A stretch of 64,000 bases of DNA, taken from positions 16,754-80,753 of IMG/VR virus record IMGVR_UViG_3300026531_000001. The stretch is one strand, 5' to 3'. Below, piece by piece: positions 9,219 through 17,591 of this stretch. Made by a program: the position numbers and the translations under genes. The stretch comes from a virus. The notes under the pieces were generated by a model. It was not told the origin of the DNA, made no database searches, and saw nothing but the letters and a program-made list of their open reading frames with translations. The first letter of the stretch is position 1, and the number at the start of each line of letters is the position of its first letter.

Positions 9219-9701
9219 ATGGCAAAGCGACTGAAAAACCCCCCTGGTACTCATACTGAGTTTCTCAAGCAACTCGAGCAAAGCATTAAGGAGGCCCATC
9301 TGGACGGCACCCCGGGCGGCATCCACGCCTTCATTCCCGGCACCCCCGCCGCAGACGCCATAATGTACATTTACGTTCCCACCGAGCGGGTGAAAATCCC
9401 GGCAAACGGCAACCACTTCATTTACGCCGATACGCCGCCGCAAAACGACTGGACCGCCAGCATCGAAGGCGCCAGCGGGATCATAGTAGCCGGCATTCAG
9501 GCTGGCCAGGACGTGGGCAGCTTCGACTTTCCTATGGGCGACGCCTACCTCGAGCCGGGCCAACCCCTGGTGATACTGGCACCGTCTACCGCCGACAGCG
9601 AAATCAAGGACATCGCAATCGCCATTGAGGTCCAGCGGGCCGAGCCCGGCGAAGGTCCTGCGGACGGCGGGCTTGGCGGGGTCGGCGTCATAGTCATGTA
9701 G
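9219..9701 (+). CDS. Protein of unknown function between holin and endolysin
   Basis: 160 residues, soluble, beta-rich after residue 45 (IMYIYVPTERVKIPANG, IIVAGIQAGQDVGSF), ending in a Gly-rich tail. No signal peptide, membrane segment or catalytic motif. It has its own late-type promoter although it lies inside the lysis cassette, and the endolysin start is 2 nt downstream of its stop, so the two are translationally linked. Could be a virion decoration or tail-tip protein; function unknown. Confidence 0.7.
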   Translation: MAKRLKNPPGTHTEFLKQLEQSIKEAHLDGTPGGIHAFIPGTPAADAIMYIYVPTERVKIPANGNHFIYADTPPQNDWTASIEGASGIIVAGIQAGQDVGSFDFPMGDAYLEPGQPLVILAPSTADSEIKDIAIAIEVQRAEPGEGPADGGLGGVGVIVM

Positions 9702-9703
9702 CC

Positions 9704-10429
9704 ATGGACCCCACGACAGCCCTCCAGGACAAGGTGCTCCGCATGGTGCACGCCTTCGAGGGTGGGCACCTGGCCGGCAACTTCGACGGACAGGTGCTCT
9801 CCTGGGGGCCGCTGCAGTGGAACCTTGGGCAGGGGACCCTCGGGCCGGTGCTGCAGCGCATCGTGGAGCTCGAGCCCGAAGCGGCCGCGCGGATCATGGG
9901 TGAAGAGTTCGCCGAAGCTGCGCGCGCAGGCAACCTGGCCATGGTCCGCTTCGCCCGGGCGCGCATCCTCGACCACCGGGGCCGCCCGAAGGCCGAGTGG
10001 CGGGACGCCTTCCGCAGGCTGGGCGAGCTCGAGGGCACGCACCGGGCCTTCCGTGAGGCCGCCCAGCCCTACCTCAAACGCGGGCAGCGCCTCGCTGAGG
10101 CCCTGGGATTCGAGACCGAACGCGGCTACGCCCTGGGCGTGGACGTGGCGGTGCAGAACGGCGCCCCCCGGCGCGACCACATCCGCGAGTACCGGCGCCG
10201 CCTGGGGAGCGGCAAGCGCTACCCCATGGAGTGGCAGCGGCTGAAACTCTTCGCCCACGTGGTCGCCGACGCCGCCAACCCGCGCTGGCACGACGACGTG
10301 CTGAGCCGCAAGCTCACCATCGCCGTGGGACGCGGCCGGGTGCACGGCAAGGACTACGTGCTCGAGCGCGACTTCGGCATCAGCTACTGGCGCAAATGGT
10401 GGGAGGACCCCGACCGCCCCCGTGCGTAG
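9704..10429 (+). CDS. Candidate endolysin (lysozyme-like glycosidase)
   Basis: 241 residues. The N-terminus has an acidic residue in a context typical of lysozyme-fold enzymes (VHAFEGGHLAGNFDG, then LSWGPLQWNLGQGTL), where a Glu near the N-terminus precedes a beta segment with SWGxLQ. There is no signal peptide, so export would depend on the holin encoded 500 nt upstream. The C-terminal half is basic and helical. Position in the lysis cassette supports the call; chitosanase-like or other muramidase families remain possible, and the second catalytic residue is not identified. Confidence 0.6.
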   Translation: MDPTTALQDKVLRMVHAFEGGHLAGNFDGQVLSWGPLQWNLGQGTLGPVLQRIVELEPEAAARIMGEEFAEAARAGNLAMVRFARARILDHRGRPKAEWRDAFRRLGELEGTHRAFREAAQPYLKRGQRLAEALGFETERGYALGVDVAVQNGAPRRDHIREYRRRLGSGKRYPMEWQRLKLFAHVVADAANPRWHDDVLSRKLTIAVGRGRVHGKDYVLERDFGISYWRKWWEDPDRPRA

Positions 10430-10448
10430 GGTGCCATAGGAGGTGAAC
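10412..10448 (+). promoter_or_regulatory. Late-type promoter with leader and ribosome binding site
   Basis: GACCG at 10412, 10 nt, TAGGGT at 10427-10432. Unlike the others, the ATG (10449) is 16 nt away, with AGGAGGT in between, so this member gives a leadered transcript. It overlaps the 3' end of the endolysin gene. Confidence 0.6.
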
Positions 10449-10721
10449 ATGAAGCGACTGATCTCGATCTTGCAGGCGCTAATCCAGGCCGCCGGTCTGG
10501 CCGTGACCATCGTGGAGCTGACCGCTGAGGGAACCGGCGAGAAGGGCAAGGCCAAGGAGGACAAAGCCGTCGCCCAGATGCGCGAGCTCTTCCCCCCGGA
10601 GATGCTGCCGGAGGCGTTCCGCGACAGCTACGACATCATTGCGCGCATGGTGATCCGCGCCATCGTCGCATTCTTCAACGCCACGGGTTTTTTCGAGAAG
10701 TCCGGCGCGCCGCCCAGCTAG
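10449..10721 (+). CDS. Small membrane-associated protein, lysis region
   Basis: 90 residues; I use the ATG at 10449, 4 nt after AGGAGGT, rather than the GTG two codons upstream. A hydrophobic N-terminal helix (SILQALIQAAGLAVTIVEL) and a C-terminal hydrophobic stretch (IIARMVIRAIVAFFNATGF) flank a charged middle. The pattern resembles small phage holin-accessory proteins (LLH-like), and the gene closes the lysis cassette just before a terminator. Assignment to lysis is by position only. Confidence 0.65.
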   Translation: MKRLISILQALIQAAGLAVTIVELTAEGTGEKGKAKEDKAVAQMRELFPPEMLPEAFRDSYDIIARMVIRAIVAFFNATGFFEKSGAPPS

Positions 10722-10767
10722 GCGCGGGCCGGGCACGCAAGCGACCGCGCAGGCCAGGACTACGCAG

Positions 10768-10793
10768 GTAAGGCGGGCTCGAGCCCGCCTTAC
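10768..10793 (+). terminator. Hairpin at end of the tail/lysis block
   Basis: A perfect 26-bp palindrome, arms GTAAGGCGGGCTC and GAGCCCGCCTTAC, 46 nt after the last lysis gene. It lacks a long T-run but marks the boundary between the late tail/lysis genes and the next transcription unit. Confidence 0.6.
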
Positions 10794-10851
10794 CCTTTGA
10801 TACCCGACCGTTACCGCACTGTTCCGCCCCCGCTGCACCCCCTTCCACCCT

Positions 10852-10870
10852 TGTCTGTAGAATAAGACGC
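10852..10870 (+). promoter_or_regulatory. Operator-containing leaderless promoter
   Basis: The palindrome TGTCTGTAGAATAAGACG (10852-10869) contains the -10 TAGAAT (10858-10863); the ATG at 10871 follows 7 nt after the -10. The -35 position is weak. It differs at only two positions from the operator before the HTH gene at 22863. Confidence 0.65.
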
Positions 10871-11260
10871 ATGATAAAGCACCTTATCGCCCCATTGGTG
10901 CTGGCGGCTGGCCTCGCTTGGGCCTCGAGTCCTGATGCGGCCGGTTGGACTGGCTGGGATGTGGAGCTCGGGTGGGAGTGGAGCAACCCCGCCCCGGCCA
11001 TCACGCAGCCGCCAGACAGCCGCATGCCCTTCTCAGGGCATTATTTGCGCCTGGACGCCTACTATTTGCTGGGATCGAGCTGGGGCGTGGACGTTTACCT
11101 CATGCCGCAGGCCGCTTTCTATCCGGGCTCGCTAGGCCGTTCCTGGATAGGGATCCAAGCGCTGGCGGACAGTCCCGATATAACCCTGGGCGTTGAGGCC
11201 CAGTACCAACCCGCAGGCACCTACGTGTTCCGCGCCTATGTACGCCTGGGGGGACGGTAA
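10871..11260 (+). CDS. Small exported protein of unknown function
   Basis: 129 residues with a clear signal peptide (KHLIAPLVLAAGLAWAS) and probable cleavage after AWA. The mature part is rich in aromatic residues with alternating pattern (YLRLDAYYLLG, WGVDVYLMPQAAFYPG, YVFRAYVRL), suggesting beta strands, perhaps a small outer-membrane or envelope protein. It has an operator-type promoter, unlike the late genes before it, and overlaps the next gene by one base. It could be a lysogenic or superinfection-exclusion function; that is speculation. Confidence 0.7.
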   Translation: MIKHLIAPLVLAAGLAWASSPDAAGWTGWDVELGWEWSNPAPAITQPPDSRMPFSGHYLRLDAYYLLGSSWGVDVYLMPQAAFYPGSLGRSWIGIQALADSPDITLGVEAQYQPAGTYVFRAYVRLGGR

Positions 11261-12726
11261 TGGCCGGGCCTAAGCGACCCAAGTGGCTCACCCCTGAGCT
11301 CGAGCAGGCCGCCCGGGCGTACCTGGCCGCCCACCCGGGCCACGGGCCCCAGTACCTGAAGAACCACCTGACCGCCAACGGCCATGAGCTCACCTACTAC
11401 CGCTCGCGGGAGCTCTACCACTTCGTCACCGCCTACACCCCGGAGGGCATGCCCGCGCCGGCGGCGCCGAAGCCACCAGCACCCAAGGCGGCGGCCGAGC
11501 CGAAGCGCCCCGACGTGCGTTTCGAGGAGACCGCCGCGGGCAACGCGTCCCTCACCTACAAGGGCGAACGGCCGCTCAGCCTCGAGGACGTGCTGCGGCT
11601 GGCCCGGGTAGACACCACCGTGTGGGAAGTCGAGCGCTATGTGGTGAATACCTGGGAGATGGGCCGGGCCCACACGAAGAAATCGCTCGAGTGGGACGAC
11701 AGCCGCATGAGCGGCATGATCGAGGACGAAGGCGAGATCAAGAAGGCCCCCCTGTGGCAAATCAAGGTCTGGCTCCGGCGCAAGAAGGACGTGGACCTCA
11801 AGACCGTCTTCGAGGGGCTGATTGAGGACCTGGCCTCACGCGCTACGCCCCGGCCCACGGGAACGCCAGTACGCGTCAAGCGGCTCGAGCGCGACACCGG
11901 CTACCTGGCCGAGATCAGCGTCTACGACCTGCACGTCGGGAAGCTGGCCGCCATCGAGGAGACCGGCAACGCCTACGACACCAAGCGCGCCCTGCGCGTC
12001 TGGCAGGAGGCGGTGGCCTACCTGCTCGAGCAGGTGGCCCTCTACCCGCTCGAGCGGATCGTCATCCCCCTGGGGAACGACCTGTTCCATGTGGACACCC
12101 TCGACAACACCACCACCAAGGGCACGCGCGTGGACGTGGACACCCGCTGGCAGACCGCGTTCCGGCGAGCCGTAGCCCTTCTGACCGGCGACCTGATAGA
12201 CCGCGCCCGGGCCATCGCCCCGGTGCAGATCATCATGGTGCCCGGCAACCACGACCACCAGCGGACGTACTACCTCGGAGAGGTGCTGCGCGCCTACTAC
12301 GCCGCGACCCCCGACGTGGAGGTAGACAACGACCCCACGACGCGCAAGTACCTGCGCTGGGGGCAGGTCATGATCGGCTACACCCACGGCAATGAGGAGA
12401 AGCACGCCGACCTGCCGCTGATCATGGCCAACGAGCGCCCCGAGGACTGGGCCGGAACCCGCTACCGCGAGTGGCACGTCGGGCACCTGCACCGCAAGAG
12501 CGAGCGGGCTTTCCAGCCCCTCGCCGAGAACGGCGGGGTGCGGGTGCGGGTCCTGCCCTCCCTCTCGGGCACGGACGCCTGGCACCACCGGAAAGGCTTC
12601 GTGGCCAACCTGCGCAGCGCCGAGGCCCACGTATTCCACCGGGAGCGTGGCTACACCGCCATGTTCCCCTACTTCGCCGACCCCGCCCTGTACGGCGGGC
12701 TCGAGCACGAGGAGGAAACCGCATGA
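11260..12726 (+). CDS. Calcineurin-like metallophosphoesterase
   Basis: 488 residues. The N-terminal about 190 residues are helical and Pro/Ala-rich with possible winged-helix elements. The C-terminal domain has the ordered metallophosphoesterase motifs: VYDLHVG (DxH), GNDLFH (GND), MVPGNHDHQRTYY (GNHD), GYTHGNEEK (H) and WHVGHLHRK (GHxH). All metal ligands appear intact. The family cleaves phosphodiesters or nucleotides with two metal ions; phage members often sit with DNA and nucleotide metabolism genes, as here with a HAD phosphatase and a dNMP kinase. Substrate unknown. Stop and next start are 4 bp overlapped. Confidence 0.85.
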   Translation: MAGPKRPKWLTPELEQAARAYLAAHPGHGPQYLKNHLTANGHELTYYRSRELYHFVTAYTPEGMPAPAAPKPPAPKAAAEPKRPDVRFEETAAGNASLTYKGERPLSLEDVLRLARVDTTVWEVERYVVNTWEMGRAHTKKSLEWDDSRMSGMIEDEGEIKKAPLWQIKVWLRRKKDVDLKTVFEGLIEDLASRATPRPTGTPVRVKRLERDTGYLAEISVYDLHVGKLAAIEETGNAYDTKRALRVWQEAVAYLLEQVALYPLERIVIPLGNDLFHVDTLDNTTTKGTRVDVDTRWQTAFRRAVALLTGDLIDRARAIAPVQIIMVPGNHDHQRTYYLGEVLRAYYAATPDVEVDNDPTTRKYLRWGQVMIGYTHGNEEKHADLPLIMANERPEDWAGTRYREWHVGHLHRKSERAFQPLAENGGVRVRVLPSLSGTDAWHHRKGFVANLRSAEAHVFHRERGYTAMFPYFADPALYGGLEHEEETA

Positions 12727-13079
12727 GGAAGTTCTACCGCCGCCTGCGCGCCAAGCTGGGCCTCTACCCCGAGGCCTACGTCGCGCGCGAGCTCGACCGG
12801 CGCGCGCAGGTCTACATGAGCGTGCGCAGCGCCTTTCTCAAGGGCCTCAGCGACCCCAACAAGTCCAGCGAGGAGCACGCGCACGTCGCAGCGGTCCTCT
12901 ACCGCGCTGCCGCCAGCTTCGACGAGCTGGTGGCCGAAGAGCTCGAGCTGGTGCAGGCCCTGGCACCGAACCTGATCGGCCTCACGGCCGGCATGGGCAC
13001 CGCCCCGGCGTTGATCGTCACCGGTAACCCGGCGGCGCAGGCGTACGCGCCGCCCGCGCGCTCGGGGGTGGAAGCGTGA
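12723..13079 (+). CDS. Small helical protein of unknown function
   Basis: 118 residues. ATG at 12723 overlaps the stop of the phosphoesterase gene (ATGA) and has GAGGAGG upstream, so it is translationally coupled. The sequence is mostly alpha-helical (EAYVARELDRRAQVYMSVR, SFDELVAEELELVQ), ending in an Ala/Pro-rich tail. No motif recognised. Its stop overlaps the GTG start of the next gene, which suggests a role in the same nucleotide-metabolism unit. Confidence 0.75.
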   Translation: MRKFYRRLRAKLGLYPEAYVARELDRRAQVYMSVRSAFLKGLSDPNKSSEEHAHVAAVLYRAAASFDELVAEELELVQALAPNLIGLTAGMGTAPALIVTGNPAAQAYAPPARSGVEA

Positions 13080-13720
13080 TCGCCCTCGACCTCGACGGCG
13101 TGGTCGCCCTGCTCACCCCTGTGGTGCTGCGGCGCTTGGCAGAACAAGTGGGCCTCGACCTCGACCAGGTGCGCTACTGGGACCCCGCGCATTACGACGA
13201 CCTGCTCGCCGAGCTGCCGGAGCCTTACCGCACTGAGGAGGTGGAGCGCATGGTCTCGGAGCTCTACTGGGACCCTGAGACCTACCGGCAGGCCATGCCC
13301 ATCCCCGGTGCGCTCGAGGCCGCCCAGTGGCTCGCCCGACGCAAGCTGCTCACCGCCTACATCACCCGACGCAAGTCCCACACCGAGGCCGTGACCAAAG
13401 CGTGGCTGCAAGAGCGCGGCTTTCCCCTGCGACCAGTGCACCACGTGGAGCGCCCGGCAACCAAGGCCGACGTAGCGGAGCGGATCGGGGCCCGGGTACT
13501 CGTGGACGACAGCCCCCGGGAAGCGCTCGAGTTCGCCGAGGCCGGCCTAGTGCCCATCTTGCTGGCGCACCGCTACAACCGGCACGTGGACGACCCGCGC
13601 GTCATGCGCGCGGAGGGCTGGCCGGCGCTGCTCGGGCTCTTGAAGGCCCTGCCCTTGGACTACCGCGAGCGGCGCGACCCGCTCGGGTACGGGAACAAGC
13701 GTGGGAGGAGAAACGGATGA
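13076..13720 (+). CDS. HAD-superfamily phosphatase, 5'-nucleotidase-like
   Basis: 214 residues, GTG start in a GTGA overlap. HAD motif I is IALDLDGVV at residues 2-10, motif II is ITRRKS near residue 100, a Lys (ATKADVAERIG) gives motif III, and VLVDDSPREA gives motif IV. The cap region and size resemble phage 5'(3')-deoxyribonucleotidases that trim nucleotide pools. It stands directly before a dNMP kinase, consistent with nucleotide balance; other small-molecule substrates are possible. Confidence 0.75.
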   Translation: MIALDLDGVVALLTPVVLRRLAEQVGLDLDQVRYWDPAHYDDLLAELPEPYRTEEVERMVSELYWDPETYRQAMPIPGALEAAQWLARRKLLTAYITRRKSHTEAVTKAWLQERGFPLRPVHHVERPATKADVAERIGARVLVDDSPREALEFAEAGLVPILLAHRYNRHVDDPRVMRAEGWPALLGLLKALPLDYRERRDPLGYGNKRGRRNG

Positions 13721-14529
13721 AGCAAGAAAGACTGATCGGCATCTCTGGCAAGGCTCGAGCGGGCAAGGACAGCTTCTACCGGCTGGTGCTCGCCCCCCGG
13801 GGCTACACCCGCATCGCCCTGGCCGACCCCCTGAAGGGGCTGGCGCTGGCGCTCGAGGCCCTGACCGTCCCCATGACCACCCCGGGGCTCATGGAACAGG
13901 TGGCCCGGTACACCACGGAGCTCGCTGAGCGCGAGAAGCGCACGCCGGAGCCCCAGGAGATCGTGGGCATCTACCTGAAGCCGGTGCTCTCGATGGTGGC
14001 CGAGCGCTACTATGCCTACTACGGCGCCCGGAAGGGACCGCGGGAGCGCCACCTGCTGCAGCACCTGGGTACCGAGATTGGCCGCAACCTGGACCCCGGG
14101 CTCTGGCTGATCCCGGCGCTCACCGAAGCCCGCCGCGTCCTGGCCGCCGGCGGCCGCGTGGCCATCACCGACGTGCGCTTTCCCAACGAGGCGTACGCCG
14201 TGCAGGGGAACGTCGAGGCTATGCGCCACTTCTATGAGGCCCACGAAGCCCTCGAGGGGCATGTGCTCGAGCCGGTGAAGCACGCCCTGACCCACACCTG
14301 GGACGAAGAGGGCGGCCTGCTGCCGCCCCCGGGCCTCGGGGCGGTGGTGCGGGTGGAACGCCCGGACGCCCCCGAGGTTCTGGACCCCGAGGCGCGGCAG
14401 CACGCCAGCGAGCGCATGGTGGACGCCATCGAGCCCGACTGGATCCTCACCGCCAACACGCTCGCCGAGCTCAAAGCGCGCGGCGATGAACTCTTCGGAG
14501 ACGCCGCAGGCTACCTAGCCGACGCCTAG
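13717..14529 (+). CDS. Deoxynucleoside monophosphate kinase
   Basis: 270 residues; ATG at 13717 overlaps the previous stop (ATGA) and follows GGAGGAG. The P-loop is GISGKARAGKDSF, followed by IALADPLKGLALAL, typical of T4 gp1-like dNMP kinases. Further family signatures are HLGTEIGRNLDPGLWL and VAITDVRFPNEAYA. The enzyme would phosphorylate dNMPs to dNDPs for phage DNA synthesis. It ends the operon just before a strong hairpin. Confidence 0.85.
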   Translation: MKQERLIGISGKARAGKDSFYRLVLAPRGYTRIALADPLKGLALALEALTVPMTTPGLMEQVARYTTELAEREKRTPEPQEIVGIYLKPVLSMVAERYYAYYGARKGPRERHLLQHLGTEIGRNLDPGLWLIPALTEARRVLAAGGRVAITDVRFPNEAYAVQGNVEAMRHFYEAHEALEGHVLEPVKHALTHTWDEEGGLLPPPGLGAVVRVERPDAPEVLDPEARQHASERMVDAIEPDWILTANTLAELKARGDELFGDAAGYLADA

Positions 14530-14542
14530 CCTTCGTCTCATT

Positions 14543-14580
14543 AGACGGCCAAGCAACACGTCTTGCATGCTTGGCCGTCT
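14543..14580. terminator. Bidirectional terminator between dNMP kinase and terminase
   Basis: Arms AGACGGCCAAGCA (14543-14555) and TGCTTGGCCGTCT (14568-14580), 13 bp perfect, followed by CTCTTTTG. The genes on either side converge here. Confidence 0.8.
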
Positions 14581-14601
14581 CTCTTTTGCCCCCGCCCCCC
14601 C

Positions 14602-14636
14602 GACCTTACACGCCGAGGCCCTGCGGTTGTAAGGCT
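14602..14636. repeat. Twin repeat element, copy 1
   Basis: A 34-nt element shared with 57467-57500 apart from a 3-nt variable block. It holds inverted arms CCTTACA (14604-14610) and TGTAAGG (14628-14634) around a conserved CGCCGAGGCCCTG. It lies about 20 nt beyond a terminator and just past the 3' end of the terminase gene. Confidence 0.75.
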
Positions 14637-14643
14637 CGAGCCC

Positions 14644-16665
14644 CTACCGGCGCCGCCACAGCGGGCAGTGGGGCTGATCCTCACCCACTGAAAGATTGAT
14701 CACGATGTTCTGAGGGTGCGTGCACTTGCCACGGCCACCGGAGAGGGCGGAGTAATAGCGACATTCCCCGCAGGTGCGGCTGAGCGCCCGTTTGCGCTCG
14801 AGCTCGAGGTCGGCAGGTCTGACCCCCCCAGGAACCACGGCATCGAGCTGGCGAGGCGGCTCAGGCGAGCTCTCAGGCCCCATGTGAATGCCCGTGCCAC
14901 CCATGCGCCGGGCCAAACCCGCAAGGGCGTAGAGGTGGGCGTGGGCGAAGTGGGGGTCGAGGGCTAGGTGGCGGTAGATTTGCCGGACCTCACCAGAGTG
15001 TACCCGCTCCCCCGTGGGCAGCGTACGGTAAACCGGGATAGTAGCTCGAGCGATGTTCTCGAGGTGGGTCACGTACTCCTTGGCCACCGGCCATTTTTGG
15101 AGCACGCCGCCGATCCGCCGCGGCTGGGTCTTCTCATAGAAGTCCACCGGGATACGGATGCGGCGCCGCTGGAACTGGATCAGCGCCCAATCGAGGGCCT
15201 TGTAGCGGTCCAGGAGCACCCGGTACTCATACTTAACCTCACCGGTGGACTTCTGGATGTCCGACCGGCGCCGCTCGTCCTTCCAGGTGATGGCGTGGGG
15301 AGAGTCAGCATAGTCTGCTAGCCAAACTACGCCCCGGGGCAGGCGACGGGCTAGGTCTACGGCCAGGTCATAAGACGGCTCGCCGTCTATTACCACGATC
15401 TTCGCGTGCCAACGCCGCGCTAGGAGTTCGAGCGCCCGGGCCGCCTCGGAGCCCGACGCCTCGATGACCTCGAGGTGCACCAGGTCGAAGGTGTTCCCGG
15501 GACCTAGCTTGTAGACCACGGCGTGCTTTTCCGGGGCGCGCTGGTCTATCCCAACGGCCACCCATTCACCCTTGAGGTCTTCTGGGTCGGGCCAGTGGTA
15601 CTGAGGGTCCATGCATGCCTCAACGGTTTCTCGCGGTGCCGGCACTGCATCAGGGTCGCGGTAGGGCAACCCCAGGCGCGAGTTATAGAACTCGGGCAGG
15701 TTGTCTCCACGCTCCCACGCCTCCCACAGCTCTGGCAGGTACTTGTTCCCACGTAGGATTTGCGAAAACTGGTAGCCCTCCCATTCGGCACCGGGGTTTT
15801 CGGGAACGTAGAAGCCGTGCTTGAGTAGCACGTCGTCGGTGATCTCGGTCTTGCACTCGGGGCACTGGTAGTGGAGCCTCGAGCCGTCCCGTCCCACTAC
15901 GTCCGGCCAGCGCAGGGGCATGATGATCCCCTCGCGGTGCAGCTTGCAGGCCGGGTTCGGGCAGGGGGTGCGCCAGTAGTTCATCGTGGACCGCTGGAAC
16001 CAGCGGTCTATGTCCATGCCGGGGAAGCCGGCCGTACTGTTCAGCTCGATCAGGCCCTTGCGCCCCTCCCACTCGAACCTCGAGGCCGAAACGCGCACGA
16101 AGGTGCGCTCGATGGTGGCTAGGTCCATGAGGCGCACCTCATCGAAGAGCAAGGCGTCCGCCGGGAAGGAGTCCACGCCGATCCCGGAGCGCATGCCGCG
16201 GAACCGCATCGTGGACACGCCAACGCGCACCAACCCCACAGCGTCCACGTCCCCGATCAGCTTCATCATCTTGCTCGAGGACTGCATCATCGGCCGGAAG
16301 CGGGACTTGTGCAGATCCAGCACGGCCTCGAGCGTCGGGAACATGAGGGCGACGTTGAAGCGCACATTCGAGTCTGCCGTCAACCAGCCGGCGCGGTACA
16401 GCAGCTTGACCGTGAGGCCCATCTGGGCCGCTTTCATGATCACGAGCCGGGAATACGGCTTGTCCCGGCGCTCAGCATAGAGATCCCTCAAGTAGGGCCG
16501 CCCCTCGAGCGAAAAACGCGGTCCACCAACGCCTTCGGGCCGGATGCCGGAGGCGTTGGCGAAACCAACCAACGTTTCCAGCTCGGATGCGCTGAAAACG
16601 GGCGGCGGCCGGAACATGACCTCAGCCGCAGCGCGTGCAAACTCAGGCTCGAGCGCCACGCTCAC
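14644..16665 (-). CDS. Terminase large subunit, GpA family
   Basis: 673 residues. The ATPase part has a deviant P-loop KAAQMGLTVK near residue 78, as in lambda GpA-type terminases, and Walker B ALLFDEVRLMD near residue 170. A zinc knuckle follows (CPNPAC, then YQCPEC), then a nuclease region (VAVGIDQR, KIVVIDGEPSYD). An additional C-terminal Cys/His cluster (TCGECRYY, GKCTHP, HCPLW) is unusual. It packages DNA into the prohead at the portal. GTG start; overlaps the RuvC-like gene by 23 nt. It lies far from the portal (31.4 kb) and capsid genes. Confidence 0.9.
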   Translation of the reverse strand: MSVALEPEFARAAAEVMFRPPPVFSASELETLVGFANASGIRPEGVGGPRFSLEGRPYLRDLYAERRDKPYSRLVIMKAAQMGLTVKLLYRAGWLTADSNVRFNVALMFPTLEAVLDLHKSRFRPMMQSSSKMMKLIGDVDAVGLVRVGVSTMRFRGMRSGIGVDSFPADALLFDEVRLMDLATIERTFVRVSASRFEWEGRKGLIELNSTAGFPGMDIDRWFQRSTMNYWRTPCPNPACKLHREGIIMPLRWPDVVGRDGSRLHYQCPECKTEITDDVLLKHGFYVPENPGAEWEGYQFSQILRGNKYLPELWEAWERGDNLPEFYNSRLGLPYRDPDAVPAPRETVEACMDPQYHWPDPEDLKGEWVAVGIDQRAPEKHAVVYKLGPGNTFDLVHLEVIEASGSEAARALELLARRWHAKIVVIDGEPSYDLAVDLARRLPRGVVWLADYADSPHAITWKDERRRSDIQKSTGEVKYEYRVLLDRYKALDWALIQFQRRRIRIPVDFYEKTQPRRIGGVLQKWPVAKEYVTHLENIARATIPVYRTLPTGERVHSGEVRQIYRHLALDPHFAHAHLYALAGLARRMGGTGIHMGPESSPEPPRQLDAVVPGGVRPADLELERKRALSRTCGECRYYSALSGGRGKCTHPQNIVINLSVGEDQPHCPLWRRR

Positions 16666-17167
16666 GCAACCACCCCCATACGGCCAGGCCGAGCGCGTCT
16701 ATGACGTGGGGCCAGTCACGACGTGCCAGATCCTGGAAAGCAGCCGCCGGCCAACCCTCGAGCTCGAGCGCCAGCCGGTTGGCGATGGCTTGGTCATCTT
16801 TGCGCACCTTGGGCACGCCGTAGGCGTCCCGGCGGATCATGGCAGCCCCTGAGCGCATGGCGGGTTTCCAGCGGGAGGCGTAGGTCTCGACCAAGGGCAC
16901 ATTGTAGACCGCAGCCAGGGCCTGGACGTTGCCGAGCACCTGATTGGCATAGGCGCCGTGGATGTTCGGGCGGCGACCCTGATTTTCCCAGCCCTCGAGC
17001 ACGACCAGGGTCGGGCGATAATCCCGAAACACTTCATGCAGTCGCTCAAGTGCCTCACCCCGGGGCACGGCCCCGAGCGCCAGAACCTCACGTCCATGCA
17101 GGACGGCATAGCCAGTGGTACCCCCAGGGTCTACGGCGAGAATGCGGGGAGATCGTCGTCTACTCAC
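16643..17167 (-). CDS. RuvC-like Holliday junction resolvase
   Basis: 174 residues, GTG start. The RNase H-fold motifs of RuvC are visible: ILAVDPGGTTGYA (first Asp) at the N-terminus, TLVVLEG (Glu) near residue 60, and the C-terminal WPHVIDALGLAVWG (Asp). It would cleave branched DNA before packaging, which explains its overlap with the terminase gene. Phage members of this family commonly neighbour terminase or replication genes. AGGGGAG before the GTG serves as ribosome binding site. Confidence 0.8.
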   Translation of the reverse strand: MSRRRSPRILAVDPGGTTGYAVLHGREVLALGAVPRGEALERLHEVFRDYRPTLVVLEGWENQGRRPNIHGAYANQVLGNVQALAAVYNVPLVETYASRWKPAMRSGAAMIRRDAYGVPKVRKDDQAIANRLALELEGWPAAAFQDLARRDWPHVIDALGLAVWGWLRERGARA

Positions 17168-17188
17168 GTCTCCCCTAGCGTACGGACG

Positions 17189-17209
17189 GGGGCCGTCAGG
17201 GACGGCCCC
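17189..17209 (-). terminator. Hairpin upstream of the resolvase gene
   Basis: GGGGCCGTC (17189-17197), AGG, GACGGCCCC (17201-17209). It would end the transcript of the small gene at 17216-17431; the same GGCCGTCC theme recurs in other terminators of this element. Confidence 0.6.
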
Positions 17210-17215
17210 AGCCGG

Positions 17216-17431
17216 TTATTGAAGCAACCCCTGTATGAGCTCGATTATGTAGTGGCAGACGCTCGGGTGCCGCACACACCAGCGCAATATGGTCTCAAGC
17301 AGCCGCTTGGCTCGAGCGCCGGCCTTGGAAGGCTCCCGTTTTGGGTGCCGGGGCCTTGGTCGGGTTTGATACTTCGGTTTGCGTGCCTTTTGCCTTGTTC
17401 CGCGTCCTCCTTTACTTTGGCTTTTATACAT
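17216..17431 (-). CDS. Small basic protein, unknown
   Basis: 71 residues from the ATG at 17431. The N-terminal half is extremely basic (TRPRPRHPKREPSKAGAR), and the C-terminal half is an amphipathic helix (LLETILRWCVRHPSVCHYII). It has a sigmaA-like promoter upstream and a hairpin downstream, so it is a self-contained unit. DNA or RNA binding is plausible from charge. An upstream in-frame TTG is ignored because it lies too close to the -10. Confidence 0.5.
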   Translation of the reverse strand: MYKSQSKGGRGTRQKARKPKYQTRPRPRHPKREPSKAGARAKRLLETILRWCVRHPSVCHYIIELIQGLLQ

Positions 17432-17473
17432 TTTGTTCAACCATCTATAATCTTAGCGTACCCAGATGAACAA
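17432..17473 (-). promoter_or_regulatory. SigmaA-like promoter
   Basis: Minus strand TTGTTC (17468-17473), 18 nt, TATAGA (17444-17449), 12 nt before the ATG at 17431. No TGTC/GACA operator arms. Confidence 0.55.
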
Positions 17474-17503
17474 TTCTGCGAAGGTCGCTAGCATAAGCTG
17501 TTA

Positions 17504-17535
17504 AAAATCCCGGTAAGCGTCATTAACGGGATTTT
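17504..17535. terminator. Hairpin AAAATCCCG / CGGGATTTT
   Basis: Arms 17504-17512 and 17527-17535 with a 14-nt loop; T-rich on either strand, so a bidirectional terminator is likely. Confidence 0.55.
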
Positions 17536-17549
17536 CCAGCGCAAGAGAA

Positions 17550-17569
17550 GCCGCCCCCGAAGGGGCGGC
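17550..17569 (-). terminator. Terminator of the 226-residue acidic protein gene
   Basis: GCCGCCCC, 4-nt loop, GGGGCGGC. On the minus strand it is followed by TTCTCTT. It lies 23 nt past the stop at 17592. Confidence 0.75.
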
Positions 17570-17591
17570 GATCCGCAGGTGGTGAGTCGGG

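Noticed and set aside
17168-17177. TAGGGG before the resolvase GTG as a late-type promoter
   Set aside because: Spacing to the start is only 4 nt, the last base differs, and the upstream position is CCCCC. AGGGGAG is better read as a ribosome binding site.
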